Assembly: GCF_003419895.1 (NCBI RefSeq)
Contig: NZ_QPMM01000002.1
Location: 372,001 to 436,000, forward strand
Source of the DNA: Chitinophaga silvatica
GTDB taxonomy: Bacteria; Bacteroidota; Bacteroidia; Chitinophagales; Chitinophagaceae
Direction of reading: 5' to 3'
DNA: 64,000 bases
Part shown: piece after piece, positions 30,462 through 39,239 of the stretch
Layout: every line of letters starts with the position of its first letter
Position numbering within the stretch: position 1 is the first letter of the stretch
The notes under the pieces: model-generated
Databases searched by the model: none
Told to the model about the DNA's origin: nothing
Seen by the model: the letters and a program-made list of their open reading frames with translations, nothing else
Made by a program: the position numbers and the translations under genes

Positions 30462-30573
30462 AAATATTTCATAGATAAAAAGAGGGTGGGGTAAGCCCAA
30501 TGCTATTAAGTTAAGGAATAGATTTTATGAATATTTGATATCTAATTGTTGGATTTATTTTCCACGGTTGCCA

Positions 30574-30727
30574 GCAGGGCGGGGGCAAGCCCCGCCCCTA
30601 CAGAGTCACATCAAAACCATGTTTTCATCTGGTAGTTTAATTTCAATTCTGTAAAGAAATAATTCTACAATATTATAACTGTAATTCGATGTAATCCCTG
30701 TAGGGGCGGGGCTTGCCCCCGCCCTGC
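30574..30727. repeat. MITE/REP-like element with 30-bp perfect GC-rich inverted ends
   Basis: Arms at 30574-30603 and 30698-30727 are perfect inverted copies over 30 bp, flanking a 94-bp AT-rich core. Each arm contains its own near-palindrome (GGGCGGGG, GCAAG, CCCCGCCC). Similarity continues a little into the core (ACATC repeated on both sides). The base composition stands out sharply from the AT-rich gap. It fills most of the 352-bp gap between the convergent GMC and nitrilase genes, and no ORF is credible inside it. Confidence 0.8.
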
Positions 30728-30813
30728 CTACGGTCGCAAAGGTTTTGAAAACAACCAGAAGCCCCAAATTATAGAAACAGGAACCTTTACTTAAAAGCAT
30801 CAAGCTTGAAATC

Positions 30814-31758
30814 CTATTTCAACCACACAACTTTCTGTACAGATTCATGTTCCTGACCAATAATATCTTTATATAACGAAGGTCTTCTCGCCTGAAGATA
30901 TCTGTGCCCTCCTGCCTGTGTTAGCTTTTCAGGCATAAGAACAGCAGTGGTAAAATCATCTCCCGGTTTTTTACATTCACTCAGAATATCTCCAAACGGA
31001 TCAATAATCATAGAACAACCATTTTTCAACTGATCATCATCCATCCCAATAGGATTTGAAAAAACTACATACACTGCATTATCATAGGCCCGGGCAGGTA
31101 ACCACTTCATCAGCCAGTCGCGCCCCTTCATGCCTTCAAATTCCAGTCTTAACGAGGTAGGATCACTTTCCCTGTTCTCCCAAAGTTTAGGGTCTACAAA
31201 CCCCGCACCCGGACGGGTAGATGGAGTGCACATGGTAACATGAGGCATGAAAATAATATCTGCTCCTAATAATTTGGTAGCTCTTACATTTTCGATGATA
31301 TTGTTGTCATAACAGATAAGGATACCACATTTCCAACCATATAAATCGAAGACACAATAGCTGTCACCCGGTGTAAGATGTGGATTGATAAATGGATGCA
31401 ACTTTCTGTACCTGGCAACCAGGCCAGTTTTATCTACACAGATATATGCTTTGAATAGATTATTGTCGGCATCTTTTTCAAACAGGCCCGCAAGAATAGT
31501 AATATCATTTTTAGTTGCAATATTTATCAAAGCTTCAACAGAAGGACCATCAGGGATTGGTTCAGCAAGTGCCAGCATTTCTTCTTTTGATAATTTTCTG
31601 GCAAAAGTGTAACCCGTTACAGAGCATTCATGAAAGGCAATAACTTTGGCACCTTGTAAAGCTGCCTGGGCAGATAGTTCTTCTATTTTTGCAAGATTGT
31701 AACTTTTATCATTACTTCTGTTTTCGAATTGGGCGGTAGCAATTTTTAACTTTTCCAT
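30814..31758 (-). CDS. Carbon-nitrogen hydrolase (nitrilase superfamily)
   Basis: This 314-residue enzyme has the full catalytic triad: Glu44 (AFHECSVTGY), Lys119 (RYRKLHPF) and Cys149 (GILICYDNN). It is a stand-alone amidase/nitrilase fold of the usual length. Members hydrolyse amides or N-carbamoyl compounds; the long insertion around residues 180-210 (MCTPSTRPGAGFVDPKLWEN) sets it apart from N-carbamoylputrescine amidases. The gene sits 27 bp from the AraC-type regulator upstream of it on the same strand, so the two may be cotranscribed. Confidence 0.92.
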   Translation of the reverse strand: MEKLKIATAQFENRSNDKSYNLAKIEELSAQAALQGAKVIAFHECSVTGYTFARKLSKEEMLALAEPIPDGPSVEALINIATKNDITILAGLFEKDADNNLFKAYICVDKTGLVARYRKLHPFINPHLTPGDSYCVFDLYGWKCGILICYDNNIIENVRATKLLGADIIFMPHVTMCTPSTRPGAGFVDPKLWENRESDPTSLRLEFEGMKGRDWLMKWLPARAYDNAVYVVFSNPIGMDDDQLKNGCSMIIDPFGDILSECKKPGDDFTTAVLMPEKLTQAGGHRYLQARRPSLYKDIIGQEHESVQKVVWLK

Positions 31759-31785
31759 TTTTCAAAGCTAGCTGCCTTGCTAAAA

Positions 31786-32577
31786 TTAAAAATGTACAAT
31801 TCCGACATTGGGGTTGTTAAATGCGAGGAAGTTTACGGCCAGGGAGTGGGAGGAAAGATATTGAGTGGGTGTTAGCCCGGTAAATTTTTTAAATGTTTTG
31901 ATAAGATGTGGTTGATCACTATATCCGGCTTCATAACTGGCCGAAGTTAGGCTCACCTTATCTTTGAGATGATGGATAAATGATTGAAGCCTTATAATAT
32001 CGCAAAATCGCTTGGGTGACAATCCTATAGCTGCAGCAAATTGTCTTTCCAGTTTTCTTTCCTGCCAACCCGTATATTCAGTAAGTTGTTTTACTGTGAC
32101 CATTCCTTTATTCCTGGTAATATGTTTCATCAGCAATTCCATTTCTGTATTTATAGAATTGGTTAATTGATTATGGATAAAGGATTCGAATATTTTTATT
32201 TTCTGTGAAGGAGATGATGCGGCAAATATTTGTTCTTCGAGGTGATTAATACTGTTCCCATAAATAGTATTTAAGGGAACGATTAGTTGCTGAAGTTCGG
32301 ATGCTGGTATGTCGAGTAAGAATTGTAAACCAATCGGTTGTAATACTACAACCATTAATTGGGTAAAACGATCGCTATATAAATCCTGGAAATCAGAAAT
32401 CTGGCCATAAATAAAAGAGCCTGATAAAGATTGCTCGCCATTGGTAAATTGGCCAACGGTGAATACAATACCTGGGTTTCCATCGGCAAATAAACGGAAA
32501 TTAACCATCTCTCCTGTGGTGATAAAGAGATAATGTTTAATACAATGTTGGAATGCCGGTGATGCAGGTAATTGCAT
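31786..32577 (-). CDS. AraC-family transcriptional regulator
   Basis: This 263-residue protein has an N-terminal ligand-type region (about 1-140, including FADGNPGIVFTVGQFTNG) of the DUF6597 kind and a C-terminal double helix-turn-helix (about 160-250). The latter includes LTSASYEAGYSDQPHLIKTF and the closing TGLTPTQYLSS. It precedes the nitrilase gene on the same strand and is divergent, across only 44 bp, from a small membrane protein. Its target could be either neighbour. Confidence 0.92.
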   Translation of the reverse strand: MQLPASPAFQHCIKHYLFITTGEMVNFRLFADGNPGIVFTVGQFTNGEQSLSGSFIYGQISDFQDLYSDRFTQLMVVVLQPIGLQFLLDIPASELQQLIVPLNTIYGNSINHLEEQIFAASSPSQKIKIFESFIHNQLTNSINTEMELLMKHITRNKGMVTVKQLTEYTGWQERKLERQFAAAIGLSPKRFCDIIRLQSFIHHLKDKVSLTSASYEAGYSDQPHLIKTFKKFTGLTPTQYLSSHSLAVNFLAFNNPNVGIVHF

Positions 32578-32621
32578 ATTAAAATTTTATAAATTAATTT
32601 GCTTCAAATTTATCCATTCCT

Positions 32622-33023
32622 ATGAATTCAAAATTAAAGGTATTTAGTTTAAGCTTTGTATTCCTTCTGATTATCACTCTTATTTTTTCATATCTAACAG
32701 CTATTTCTAAGAATGATTTTTATCTACTTGAAAACAATAATTGGTACAATGCTATTATTGTAATAACGGGTATTTTAGTAATTATATACAGTAGAAAATT
32801 TATTTATTATTCCAACTTGAGAGCTATATTAATTTGTGCTTTTCTAATGTTTATGATGTATTTGCTGGGATATAACTGGTTTCATTACCTTTATGTTTCC
32901 ATTGGTGAATTTTTCAAAATGGAACATAGGTATGTATACCAATTATTATTGATTGATGGGATAACTTTTTATTGTTTCTCTATATTTTTATTGGAAACAA
33001 TTAAAGGCCGCCGGGTTAAATAA
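32622..33023 (+). CDS. Small four-helix membrane protein, unknown function
   Basis: This 133-residue hydrophobic protein has four predicted membrane helices: about 7-27 (FSLSFVFLLIITLIFSYL), 43-58, 67-88 and 108-126. It ends in a positively charged tail (ETIKGRRVK), suggesting an inside C-terminus. I do not recognise a family. The gene is divergent from the AraC gene, and its stop overlaps that of the convergent aminotransferase gene by 8 bp. Confidence 0.65.
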   Translation: MNSKLKVFSLSFVFLLIITLIFSYLTAISKNDFYLLENNNWYNAIIVITGILVIIYSRKFIYYSNLRAILICAFLMFMMYLLGYNWFHYLYVSIGEFFKMEHRYVYQLLLIDGITFYCFSIFLLETIKGRRVK

Positions 33024-34191
33024 ACTCTTTTAAGGCTTCAACTAATGAGAATATCTCTTCTTCAGTGTTGTAGTAATGTGGCGATACCCGTACAGCCCAA
33101 TCAATTCCTTTTTCTTCGAAATCTATGATAGCTACACTTTTCGAAGTAAAGTTGACGTTAATCCCTTTATCGTTCAAATACTTCTTTACTTTTTCACCTG
33201 TAGTTTTTACTGGCATTGTGAAAGTAACGATACTAGATTGAACCTTGCCCCTGTCCTGTAATGTCATGCCTGCCGCTGCCAATTCCGTTTTTAGAAGGGC
33301 TGTCAGATGTTGGTTTCTTTCCCAGATATTTTGCATCCCCAATTTCAGCGCATATTCTATGGCTACTTTACTACCAAGGATATTGGCATAAGAGAACTCC
33401 CATAGCTCAAATCTTCGAGCGTCATCCCGTGTTTTATAGTGTTGTTCATTGATCCAATCTGCGCCGCGCATATCGAGGTATAATGGAGAGAGGCCTTGTG
33501 TGAGAGCTTTGTCCGAGGCATAAAGTATACCGCTGCCTCTGGGGCCACGGAGAAATTTTCTAAAAGTGCCGCTGATAAAATCGGCTTGGGTGGATAAAGC
33601 ATCTACTTCCATCTGGCCAATAGATTGACAGGCATCCAGAAGATAAAGCAAATCGTAGTTCTTTACAATATTGCCTATTTCATTTACTGGCTGAACCAAT
33701 CCCGAACTTGTAGGAATATGAGTGATAGATAATAATCGGGGGTGATACTGTTTTATTTTAGCTTCCAGATCTTCAAGGTCTATTTCTCCGGTATCAGTAT
33801 TATTTATTTCAACCAGTTTTATACCTATTCTTTTTTGAATTGAAAGCAAAGAGATGAAGTTAGATGGATAATCATTTTTTGACAGTAATACCACATCTCC
33901 TTCTTTGAATTCTAGAGCTGACAATGCTTTGTCATAGCTATCGGTGGCATTGGTCGTAAAAGCGATATTAGTTGGTTTGCAGCCTAACAGCCTGGCACTT
34001 GCCTCATAAAACTGTTCTACTTCCCGCTCGTGTTTGGCTGCTGTTTCATACCCTCCGTAATTTGCTTCTTCAAGAAAGTAGTTCTGAACGGCATCAATGA
34101 CAGGTTGAGGCATCAGTGCCGCTCCTGCATTATTCAGGTGATTAACATGCTTACAACCTGGTGTTTCGTTTCTTAATGCTTTTATATCCAT
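33016..34191 (-). CDS. Class V PLP-dependent aminotransferase
   Basis: This 391-residue fold-type I enzyme has PLP contacts Asp186 and Gln189 (LLDACQSIGQ) and Schiff-base Lys212 (SGTFRKFLRGPRG). It begins with a family-like HLNNAGAALMPQPV. Overall it resembles the cysteine desulfurase/isopenicillin-N-epimerase-like branch, but no Cys-containing desulfurase loop is evident near the C-terminus, so desulfurase activity is unlikely. Substrate unknown. It runs convergent with the small membrane protein and lies 9 bp after the lipoprotein gene on the same strand, with which it may be cotranscribed. Confidence 0.9.
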   Translation of the reverse strand: MDIKALRNETPGCKHVNHLNNAGAALMPQPVIDAVQNYFLEEANYGGYETAAKHEREVEQFYEASARLLGCKPTNIAFTTNATDSYDKALSALEFKEGDVVLLSKNDYPSNFISLLSIQKRIGIKLVEINNTDTGEIDLEDLEAKIKQYHPRLLSITHIPTSSGLVQPVNEIGNIVKNYDLLYLLDACQSIGQMEVDALSTQADFISGTFRKFLRGPRGSGILYASDKALTQGLSPLYLDMRGADWINEQHYKTRDDARRFELWEFSYANILGSKVAIEYALKLGMQNIWERNQHLTALLKTELAAAGMTLQDRGKVQSSIVTFTMPVKTTGEKVKKYLNDKGINVNFTSKSVAIIDFEEKGIDWAVRVSPHYYNTEEEIFSLVEALKEFI

Positions 34192-34200
34192 ATAATTATT

Positions 34201-34797
34201 TTAATAAAATTTGTCTCCAAATTTAAATATAGCATATATTCCAAGGATTAGCTGAATTGGAAAAGTAACAACGTCTGCAGGTACAGATAATGGGGTTAGC
34301 CAATAACGGGCATATCTTCGTTTGGGCGACCTGCTAAATACTATAAAAACGGTGGTATCATTTTTATATTGTAGTGCCATTCTTGCTCCTTTTGCGTTAT
34401 TATAGGGCCCATCCACATAAGCAGAAAAACTATTCTGTTTTGCAGGAATCCCGACTTTTTGCAGGGAGCTGTCTGATTGCATATCAATAAATCCTCTCGC
34501 CACTCTTGCTACATCTATTACAATAATACTATCTCTATTGGAGAATCGGTAATGGGATAATATTTTTTTACCGGATAAACTATCCATTGGTATACTCACA
34601 TTCACGGGCACACGTCTTTCTTTATTAGATAACCGGGCTATAAAATTTATCTTTAAATTTCCCAGGCTATCCTTTTCCGCTGCTTTAATTGCAATTGCTT
34701 TCTGAGGTTGACGATCTTGTTTTGCCCGATCCAGTAAATTAGATGTTATACAGCCGCTAAGGCTTATGACTGTGAGTATAGGAATAAAAATGCGCAT
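34201..34797 (-). CDS. Lipoprotein of unknown function
   Basis: This 198-residue protein has lipobox SLSGCITSN (Cys 16). The mature part has a beta-type middle region (RVPVNVSIPMDSLSGKKILS) and a hydrophobic C-terminal stretch (about 170-192, LSVPADVVTFPIQLILGIYAIF) that could be a membrane helix. I recognise no family. It is just upstream (9 bp) of the aminotransferase gene and divergent from the DUF1801 gene. Confidence 0.7.
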   Translation of the reverse strand: MRIFIPILTVISLSGCITSNLLDRAKQDRQPQKAIAIKAAEKDSLGNLKINFIARLSNKERRVPVNVSIPMDSLSGKKILSHYRFSNRDSIIVIDVARVARGFIDMQSDSSLQKVGIPAKQNSFSAYVDGPYNNAKGARMALQYKNDTTVFIVFSRSPKRRYARYWLTPLSVPADVVTFPIQLILGIYAIFKFGDKFY

Positions 34798-34914
34798 TGA
34801 GATATTTGGGATATTAGCTTAGGTTAAATATTGTCGTAAATGCCCTTGTTTAATGTCGTGTTTTCCCTGCTATAGTAAAAATGAAATCTCCTAACTTCAA
34901 CTAAAGTTTAAGTT

Positions 34915-35463
34915 ATGAATAAAGCTAAGAATATTGATGAATATATTAATGGGTTTCCGCCAGAGATTCAAAAGTTATTAACAGCGATGAGGAAAACCAT
35001 TCAAAAAGCCGCACCGGCAGCGGGGGAGAAGATAGCCTATGGGTTGCCAACATTTACATTAAATGGAAACCTCGTCCATTTTGCGGCATTTAAAGCACAT
35101 ATAGGTTTCTATCCTACACCCAATGGGATAGAATCATTTAAAAAAGAGTTATCAAAATTTAAGAATTCGAAAGGCGCTGTTCAATTTCCTTATACACAGC
35201 CATTACCATTAGAACTGGTAACAAAAATTGTAAAATTCAGGATAGAAGAACAAACCAGGAAAGCTAAACCGGCGCCGGACGATTTTCTGAAGGCCCTGTC
35301 GGCCCCTGCCCAACGTGCCTTGGCTGCTAATGAAGTTAAAACCTTAAAACAACTTGCCAAACATACGGAGGCAGAGGTACTTTCGTGGCATGGCGTTGGT
35401 CCTTCTGCAATTCCAAAACTTCAGAGTGCGCTGGCAGCAGAAGGGTTATCATTTAAAAAGTAA
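34915..35463 (+). CDS. DUF1801 protein with C-terminal helix-hairpin-helix domain
   Basis: This 182-residue protein has an N-terminal DUF1801/YdhG-type domain (about 5-110, with IAYGLPTFTLNG and HIGFYPTPNG). A C-terminal helix-hairpin-helix follows (about 125-180, LSWHGVGPSAIPKLQSAL), of the sort found in the alpha-subunit C-terminal domain of RNA polymerase and in DNA-binding proteins. The pairing suggests nucleic-acid contact, but no role is known. Its stop codon overlaps the convergent ABC exporter gene by 11 bp. Confidence 0.85.
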   Translation: MNKAKNIDEYINGFPPEIQKLLTAMRKTIQKAAPAAGEKIAYGLPTFTLNGNLVHFAAFKAHIGFYPTPNGIESFKKELSKFKNSKGAVQFPYTQPLPLELVTKIVKFRIEEQTRKAKPAPDDFLKALSAPAQRALAANEVKTLKQLAKHTEAEVLSWHGVGPSAIPKLQSALAAEGLSFKK

Positions 35464-37261
35464 GTCGGTCTTCTTCCTCTTCCTCCTCCTCGTTGGATGA
35501 AATCGGATTAGGAATAACAGATCTGCGCTCGCCGATCTGCTGCCTCCACATGGCATAATAGAGACCTTTATTAGCCAGTAGCTCGTCATGTGTTCCTATT
35601 TCATCGATCTTTCCTTTTTCCAGTACTATAATTCTATCTGCATGCATTATCGTGGATAAGCGATGGGCTATCAATACCGTAATTTGTTCCCTTAGGGCAG
35701 AAATATTTCTTACTGTATCTGTTATTGCTTCTTCGGTAAGAGAATCGAGCGCACTTGTAGCTTCATCAAAGATCAACAATCTGGGTTTCCGTACCAGGGC
35801 TCTGGCAATGGATATACGTTGTTTTTCTCCTCCTGAAAGTTTTACTCCTCCTTCACCTAATTTGGTATAAATACCTTTACCAGACCTCGATAATAAAGAG
35901 GTACAGGAAGCTTTATCCAGCGCCTCAAGAATTTCCTGGTCTGTAGCATCTGGTTTTACAAACTGCAGATTATCCTTTATGGTGCCTGCAAACAGTTGCG
36001 TATCCTGGGTTACAAAGCCAATTTGCCTTCTCAGGGCATTGTAGCGGATTCTGGAAGATGGAATATCATTAAAATAAATCTCTCCCGAATTGGGTTTATA
36101 TAATCCTACCAATAATTTCACGAGGGTCGATTTCCCCGAACCAGATGGACCAACAAAAGCAATTGTATCTCCTGTTTCAACAGAAAAACTGATGCCGTCT
36201 ATAGCGTTGGAAGTAGCTGTTTTGTGATGAAATACTACGCTCTCGAATCTGATTTGTTGTAAATGGCCTATCTCAATAGGATGATCAGGTCGTTGTTCTA
36301 CAGGTCTTTGCATCAACCGGTGAAATAGTTGCAAAGAGGCTTCGGCTTCACGATACTGGATGATGATGTTGCCTAAATCCTGCATGGGAACAAATATGGC
36401 GGCAGTTATAAACTGCATGGAGATTAATTCACCGGTTGTCAGAATATTTCTGAAAATAAGCCAAAGGAGAATGAAAAGAATAGACTGTTTCAAAATATTC
36501 AGGGTAGTACCCTGTAGAAATGATAAGGTTCTTACTTGCTTGGTTTTCTTCATTTCCAGATCAAAAATCTCTCTGGTAAATGTTTTTAGTCGTCTGATTT
36601 CCGGAAAAGTAAGACCCAGGCTCTTCACCAATTCTATATTCCTTAGTGATTCGGTGATAGCGCCGGAAAGCTGCAAGGTTTCCCGGTTGATGGCCCTCTG
36701 CACCGTTTTCATTTTCTTACTCAATAAGCCGGTTAGTCCGCCCAGGAATACAATTCCGATAACAAAAACCGGGATTAACGCCCAATGCTTGGTGATGGCG
36801 TACCAGATTAGGAAAGCCATTCCAACCAGGGAGGTAAAGAGTATATTAATAAAGGCCGTAATAAATCGTTCGGTATCAGTTCTTACTTTCTGTAAAACGG
36901 CAAGGGTTTCCCCGCTGCGCTGTTCTTCATATTCTTCAAAGGAAAGCCGAAGTGTTTGCTTGAGTCCATCGTTGAATACCTGCATGCCAAATTGCTGAAC
37001 GATCAGCCTTATCATGTAATCCTGAAAGGATTTCGACAGGCGGGCAACCAATGCAACAGCTATAGCTATGGCCAACCAGAAGAGTACGCCTTTTACCAGT
37101 TCCGGCTGAGGTCTGTTATGTGGGTTGCCTGCATAGTCATCCACAATTTTACCAAAAATAATAGGATCTACCATGGTTAATAATTGGCTAAGACCAGCTA
37201 GGAGTAGGGCTAATATAACCAACCATTTATGTGGCTTGAGATAATTCCAGAGTATTTTCAT
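35453..37261 (-). CDS. ABC exporter half-transporter (MsbA/ABCB type)
   Basis: This 602-residue half-transporter has a six-helix membrane domain (about 15-300) fused to an ATPase. Motifs: Walker A GPSGSGKST (371-379), Q-loop VTQD, signature LSGGEKQR (475-482), Walker B LLIFDE (495-500, catalytic Glu500) and H-loop AHRLS. The C-terminus is a run of seven Glu followed by DRLTF, an acidic tail unusual for the family. It would act as a homodimer in the inner membrane; substrates may be lipids or drugs. Monocistronic by spacing. Confidence 0.94.
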   Translation of the reverse strand: MKILWNYLKPHKWLVILALLLAGLSQLLTMVDPIIFGKIVDDYAGNPHNRPQPELVKGVLFWLAIAIAVALVARLSKSFQDYMIRLIVQQFGMQVFNDGLKQTLRLSFEEYEEQRSGETLAVLQKVRTDTERFITAFINILFTSLVGMAFLIWYAITKHWALIPVFVIGIVFLGGLTGLLSKKMKTVQRAINRETLQLSGAITESLRNIELVKSLGLTFPEIRRLKTFTREIFDLEMKKTKQVRTLSFLQGTTLNILKQSILFILLWLIFRNILTTGELISMQFITAAIFVPMQDLGNIIIQYREAEASLQLFHRLMQRPVEQRPDHPIEIGHLQQIRFESVVFHHKTATSNAIDGISFSVETGDTIAFVGPSGSGKSTLVKLLVGLYKPNSGEIYFNDIPSSRIRYNALRRQIGFVTQDTQLFAGTIKDNLQFVKPDATDQEILEALDKASCTSLLSRSGKGIYTKLGEGGVKLSGGEKQRISIARALVRKPRLLIFDEATSALDSLTEEAITDTVRNISALREQITVLIAHRLSTIMHADRIIVLEKGKIDEIGTHDELLANKGLYYAMWRQQIGERRSVIPNPISSNEEEEEEEDRLTF

Positions 37262-37415
37262 GTCTTCAATGCTTTCCTGAACAATTACTATAATACCTTT
37301 GTATCCTTAATAGATATAAACAGATTATACCTCTTCCTGTTTTATCGAGTATGATTTTAAGGAAGTTTTCTTTTAGGTCATATCTTGTTTGTGAATTTGA
37401 AATGATGATTAATTT

Positions 37416-37943
37416 ATGATCTATTTAGAAACACCCCGACTAAGAATTCGTGACTGGGAAAAACGTGATATCCCTCCCTTAGTAGCTATGAACGGCGACT
37501 CACGTGTAATGGAATATTTCCCTCATCCTTATACTGAAGCCGAAACGATGGACCAATATAACAGAATTAACGAGGAATTTATTGATTTCGGATATGGGCT
37601 CTATGTTCTTGAACGTAAGGAAGATAATGCATTTCTGGGATTTACCGGGTTTCATAATTTCAACTTCCTGGCCGATTTTTCTCCGGGTGTTGAAATTGCA
37701 TGGCGCATAAAATTTGAAGAGTGGAACAAGGGTTATGTAACCGAAGCGGCTAAGGGATGTCTTGAATACGCCAAAAAGAACCTGTTTTTTAAAGAGGTCT
37801 TTTCATTTACCGCTATTCAAAATAAGCGCTCAGAAAGGGTTATGCAGAAAATTGGAATGGAGAAAATAAAGGAATTCGATCATCCCAATGTGCCTGAAAA
37901 CCACTGGCTAAAACAGCATGTTCTTTATAAGACCTTACTTTAA
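37416..37943 (+). CDS. GNAT-family N-acetyltransferase (RimJ/RimL-like)
   Basis: This 175-residue acetyltransferase begins with the RimJ/RimL-type LETPRLRIRDWEKRDIPPLV. It contains VEIAWRIKFEEWNKGYVTEA, where the acetyl-CoA loop normally reads Q/RxxGxG/A and is here WNKGYVTEA, and ends with the family's GMEKIKEFDHP region. Substrate unknown; many homologues acetylate ribosomal or antibiotic substrates. It is convergent with the TetR gene, with 9 bp of overlap including both stop codons. Confidence 0.92.
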   Translation: MIYLETPRLRIRDWEKRDIPPLVAMNGDSRVMEYFPHPYTEAETMDQYNRINEEFIDFGYGLYVLERKEDNAFLGFTGFHNFNFLADFSPGVEIAWRIKFEEWNKGYVTEAAKGCLEYAKKNLFFKEVFSFTAIQNKRSERVMQKIGMEKIKEFDHPNVPENHWLKQHVLYKTLL

Positions 37944-38516
37944 GTAGGGATAAAACATAGCTTCAAATATCTTCCCATATTCCTTAGCTGCTTTTTTGCC
38001 CTGAAACTGATTGGTAAGTTCATTATTCGATAACCAGAAATCACCTACTATAAATATCTGGGTGAGGAGCGCCGACCAGATGTTTTCAGGAATATCTGAC
38101 CTGAAAATTCCATTTCTAATAAGTAACTGAAAAACCCCGGTAAATTCTTTCTTCCGCCTGGCTGTCAATTGCTGGTATGCCTTTTTGATAGCAGGAATTC
38201 TGTTGCCTATTTCCACAAAATTCAGGAAGAAAAACCTGTACTTATAAACAATGCTAAAGGATTTTTCAGCAAACCCGACAATGGCAGATAGATCCGTTAC
38301 CCTGGCTGATTCCATTTCAGATACCTGCTCGTCAAATTCCCCGGCAAGTTGATTATATAACGATTGAATGATATCGTCTGTATGTTTGAAATGATAATGC
38401 AAATTCCCGGCACTGATGTTAATACTGGCGGCAATATGTCGGGTAGTGATGGTATTTACACCCTTTTCATTATATAATGATAGTGCGGCTTCTAATATCT
38501 TTTCTTTTGTTTGCAT
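37935..38516 (-). CDS. TetR-family transcriptional regulator
   Basis: This 193-residue regulator has an N-terminal helix-turn-helix (about 22-45, TTRHIAASINISAGNLHYHF) and a helical ligand domain that includes DUF-type C-terminal helices (FWLSNNELTNQFQG). It faces two small membrane-protein genes across a gap that holds two copies of an 18-bp palindrome, the likely operators. Short spacing from its own start to the first palindrome (8 bp) points to autoregulation as well. Confidence 0.93.
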   Translation of the reverse strand: MQTKEKILEAALSLYNEKGVNTITTRHIAASINISAGNLHYHFKHTDDIIQSLYNQLAGEFDEQVSEMESARVTDLSAIVGFAEKSFSIVYKYRFFFLNFVEIGNRIPAIKKAYQQLTARRKKEFTGVFQLLIRNGIFRSDIPENIWSALLTQIFIVGDFWLSNNELTNQFQGKKAAKEYGKIFEAMFYPYLK

Positions 38517-38524
38517 ACTTAAAA

Positions 38525-38571
38525 TTAGAACATTTGTTCTAAATCAAAAAATATTAGTACATTTGTTCTAA
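38525..38571. promoter_or_regulatory. Double TetR-type operator overlapping a TTTG/TAnnTTTG promoter
   Basis: A perfect 18-bp palindrome TTAGAACATTTGTTCTAA lies at 38525-38542, and a second copy with one change (TTAGTACATTTGTTCTAA) at 38554-38571. Their centres are 29 bp apart. The plus-strand promoter boxes are embedded in the copies: TTTG at 38533-38536 and TACATTTG at 38558-38565 with 21 bp between. Repressor binding would therefore cover both boxes of the promoter for the genes starting at 38584. Confidence 0.78.
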
Positions 38572-38583
38572 ATATTGGTAATT

Positions 38584-38778
38584 ATGGAAGAGCTGAATGA
38601 TAAAATACAGGAAGATAGTAAGCCACTCCTGAAGAGGCTCCGCGAAGCCGTATTACCGGTGAAACCGGGCGATAAGGCATTTATAAGAGTAACTAAGAAT
38701 GTGGGATTTGTCATGTTTTTAATATTATTCTCATGCGTATCATTAGTATTGGCGGCAGCCATTTCTTTCGCTTTGTAA
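38584..38778 (+). CDS. Small single-helix membrane protein under TetR control
   Basis: This 64-residue protein is chosen from the ATG at 38584; an in-frame TTG lies 9 bp upstream. It has an acidic N-terminus (MEELNDKIQEDSKPLL), a charged linker and one C-terminal membrane helix (FVMFLILFSCVSLVLAAAISF). I do not recognise a family. The start is only about 13 nt after the predicted transcription start, so the leader is very short. It overlaps or abuts the next membrane protein gene and is likely coregulated by the TetR protein. Confidence 0.6.
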   Translation: MEELNDKIQEDSKPLLKRLREAVLPVKPGDKAFIRVTKNVGFVMFLILFSCVSLVLAAAISFAL

Positions 38779-39164
38779 AGGCGTTGGCAGATACTTTGTT
38801 TATTATTTACTGCATATTATATACAATAGTCAGATTATGTAGAGAGATAGGGTTACCTATTCCTTATATCAATAACTGGTTGACAGATTTTTTATTCATA
38901 CCAGTTGTTGCACATCTCGCCCTGGTGTTTAGTCGGTATTTTGTTCTTCAGAACCCCAACTACCGTTACCCATTATCCTACCTTTTACTGATGGCCCTAT
39001 ACACGTCTGTAGTCTTTGAGTTGGTACTACCTCGTTATATATCAACTACTACGGCCGATTGGGTTGATGTAATCGCCTATTTTGCCGGTGGGCTGTTTTA
39101 TTTCTTCGTTCATCAGAGGTTGAATGTGATCTGTCGACGATATCCATGTATTCATCTACGTTAG
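38733..39164 (+). CDS. Small membrane protein, often labelled magnesium citrate secondary transporter
   Basis: The frame is 143 residues from ATG 38733, overlapping the previous gene by 46 bp; a TTG at 38784 would give a 126-residue form without overlap. Four hydrophobic stretches are visible: ALADTLFIIYCILYTIV, FLFIPVVAHLALVFSRYF, LSYLLLMALYTSVVFEL and VIAYFAGGLFYFFVHQ. The pattern NNWLTDFLFIPVV plus ADWVDVIAYFAGGLFYFF fits a Bacteroidota family that databases tend to name after a magnesium-citrate transporter without evidence I know of. Likely cotranscribed with the preceding gene. Confidence 0.65.
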   Translation: MRIISIGGSHFFRFVKALADTLFIIYCILYTIVRLCREIGLPIPYINNWLTDFLFIPVVAHLALVFSRYFVLQNPNYRYPLSYLLLMALYTSVVFELVLPRYISTTTADWVDVIAYFAGGLFYFFVHQRLNVICRRYPCIHLR

Positions 39165-39239
39165 CCTTCCTACTAATAATTTCCCCTTTCTTTAAACATA
39201 TCTTTGGCTGGTAATAATAATACTTAAAAGATATTATCA

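Noticed and set aside
36360..36998. 212-codon plus-strand reading frame inside the ABC exporter gene
   Set aside because: It lies entirely antisense to a gene with all ABC motifs, has Cys/Ser-rich composition typical of a shadow frame and no start signals.
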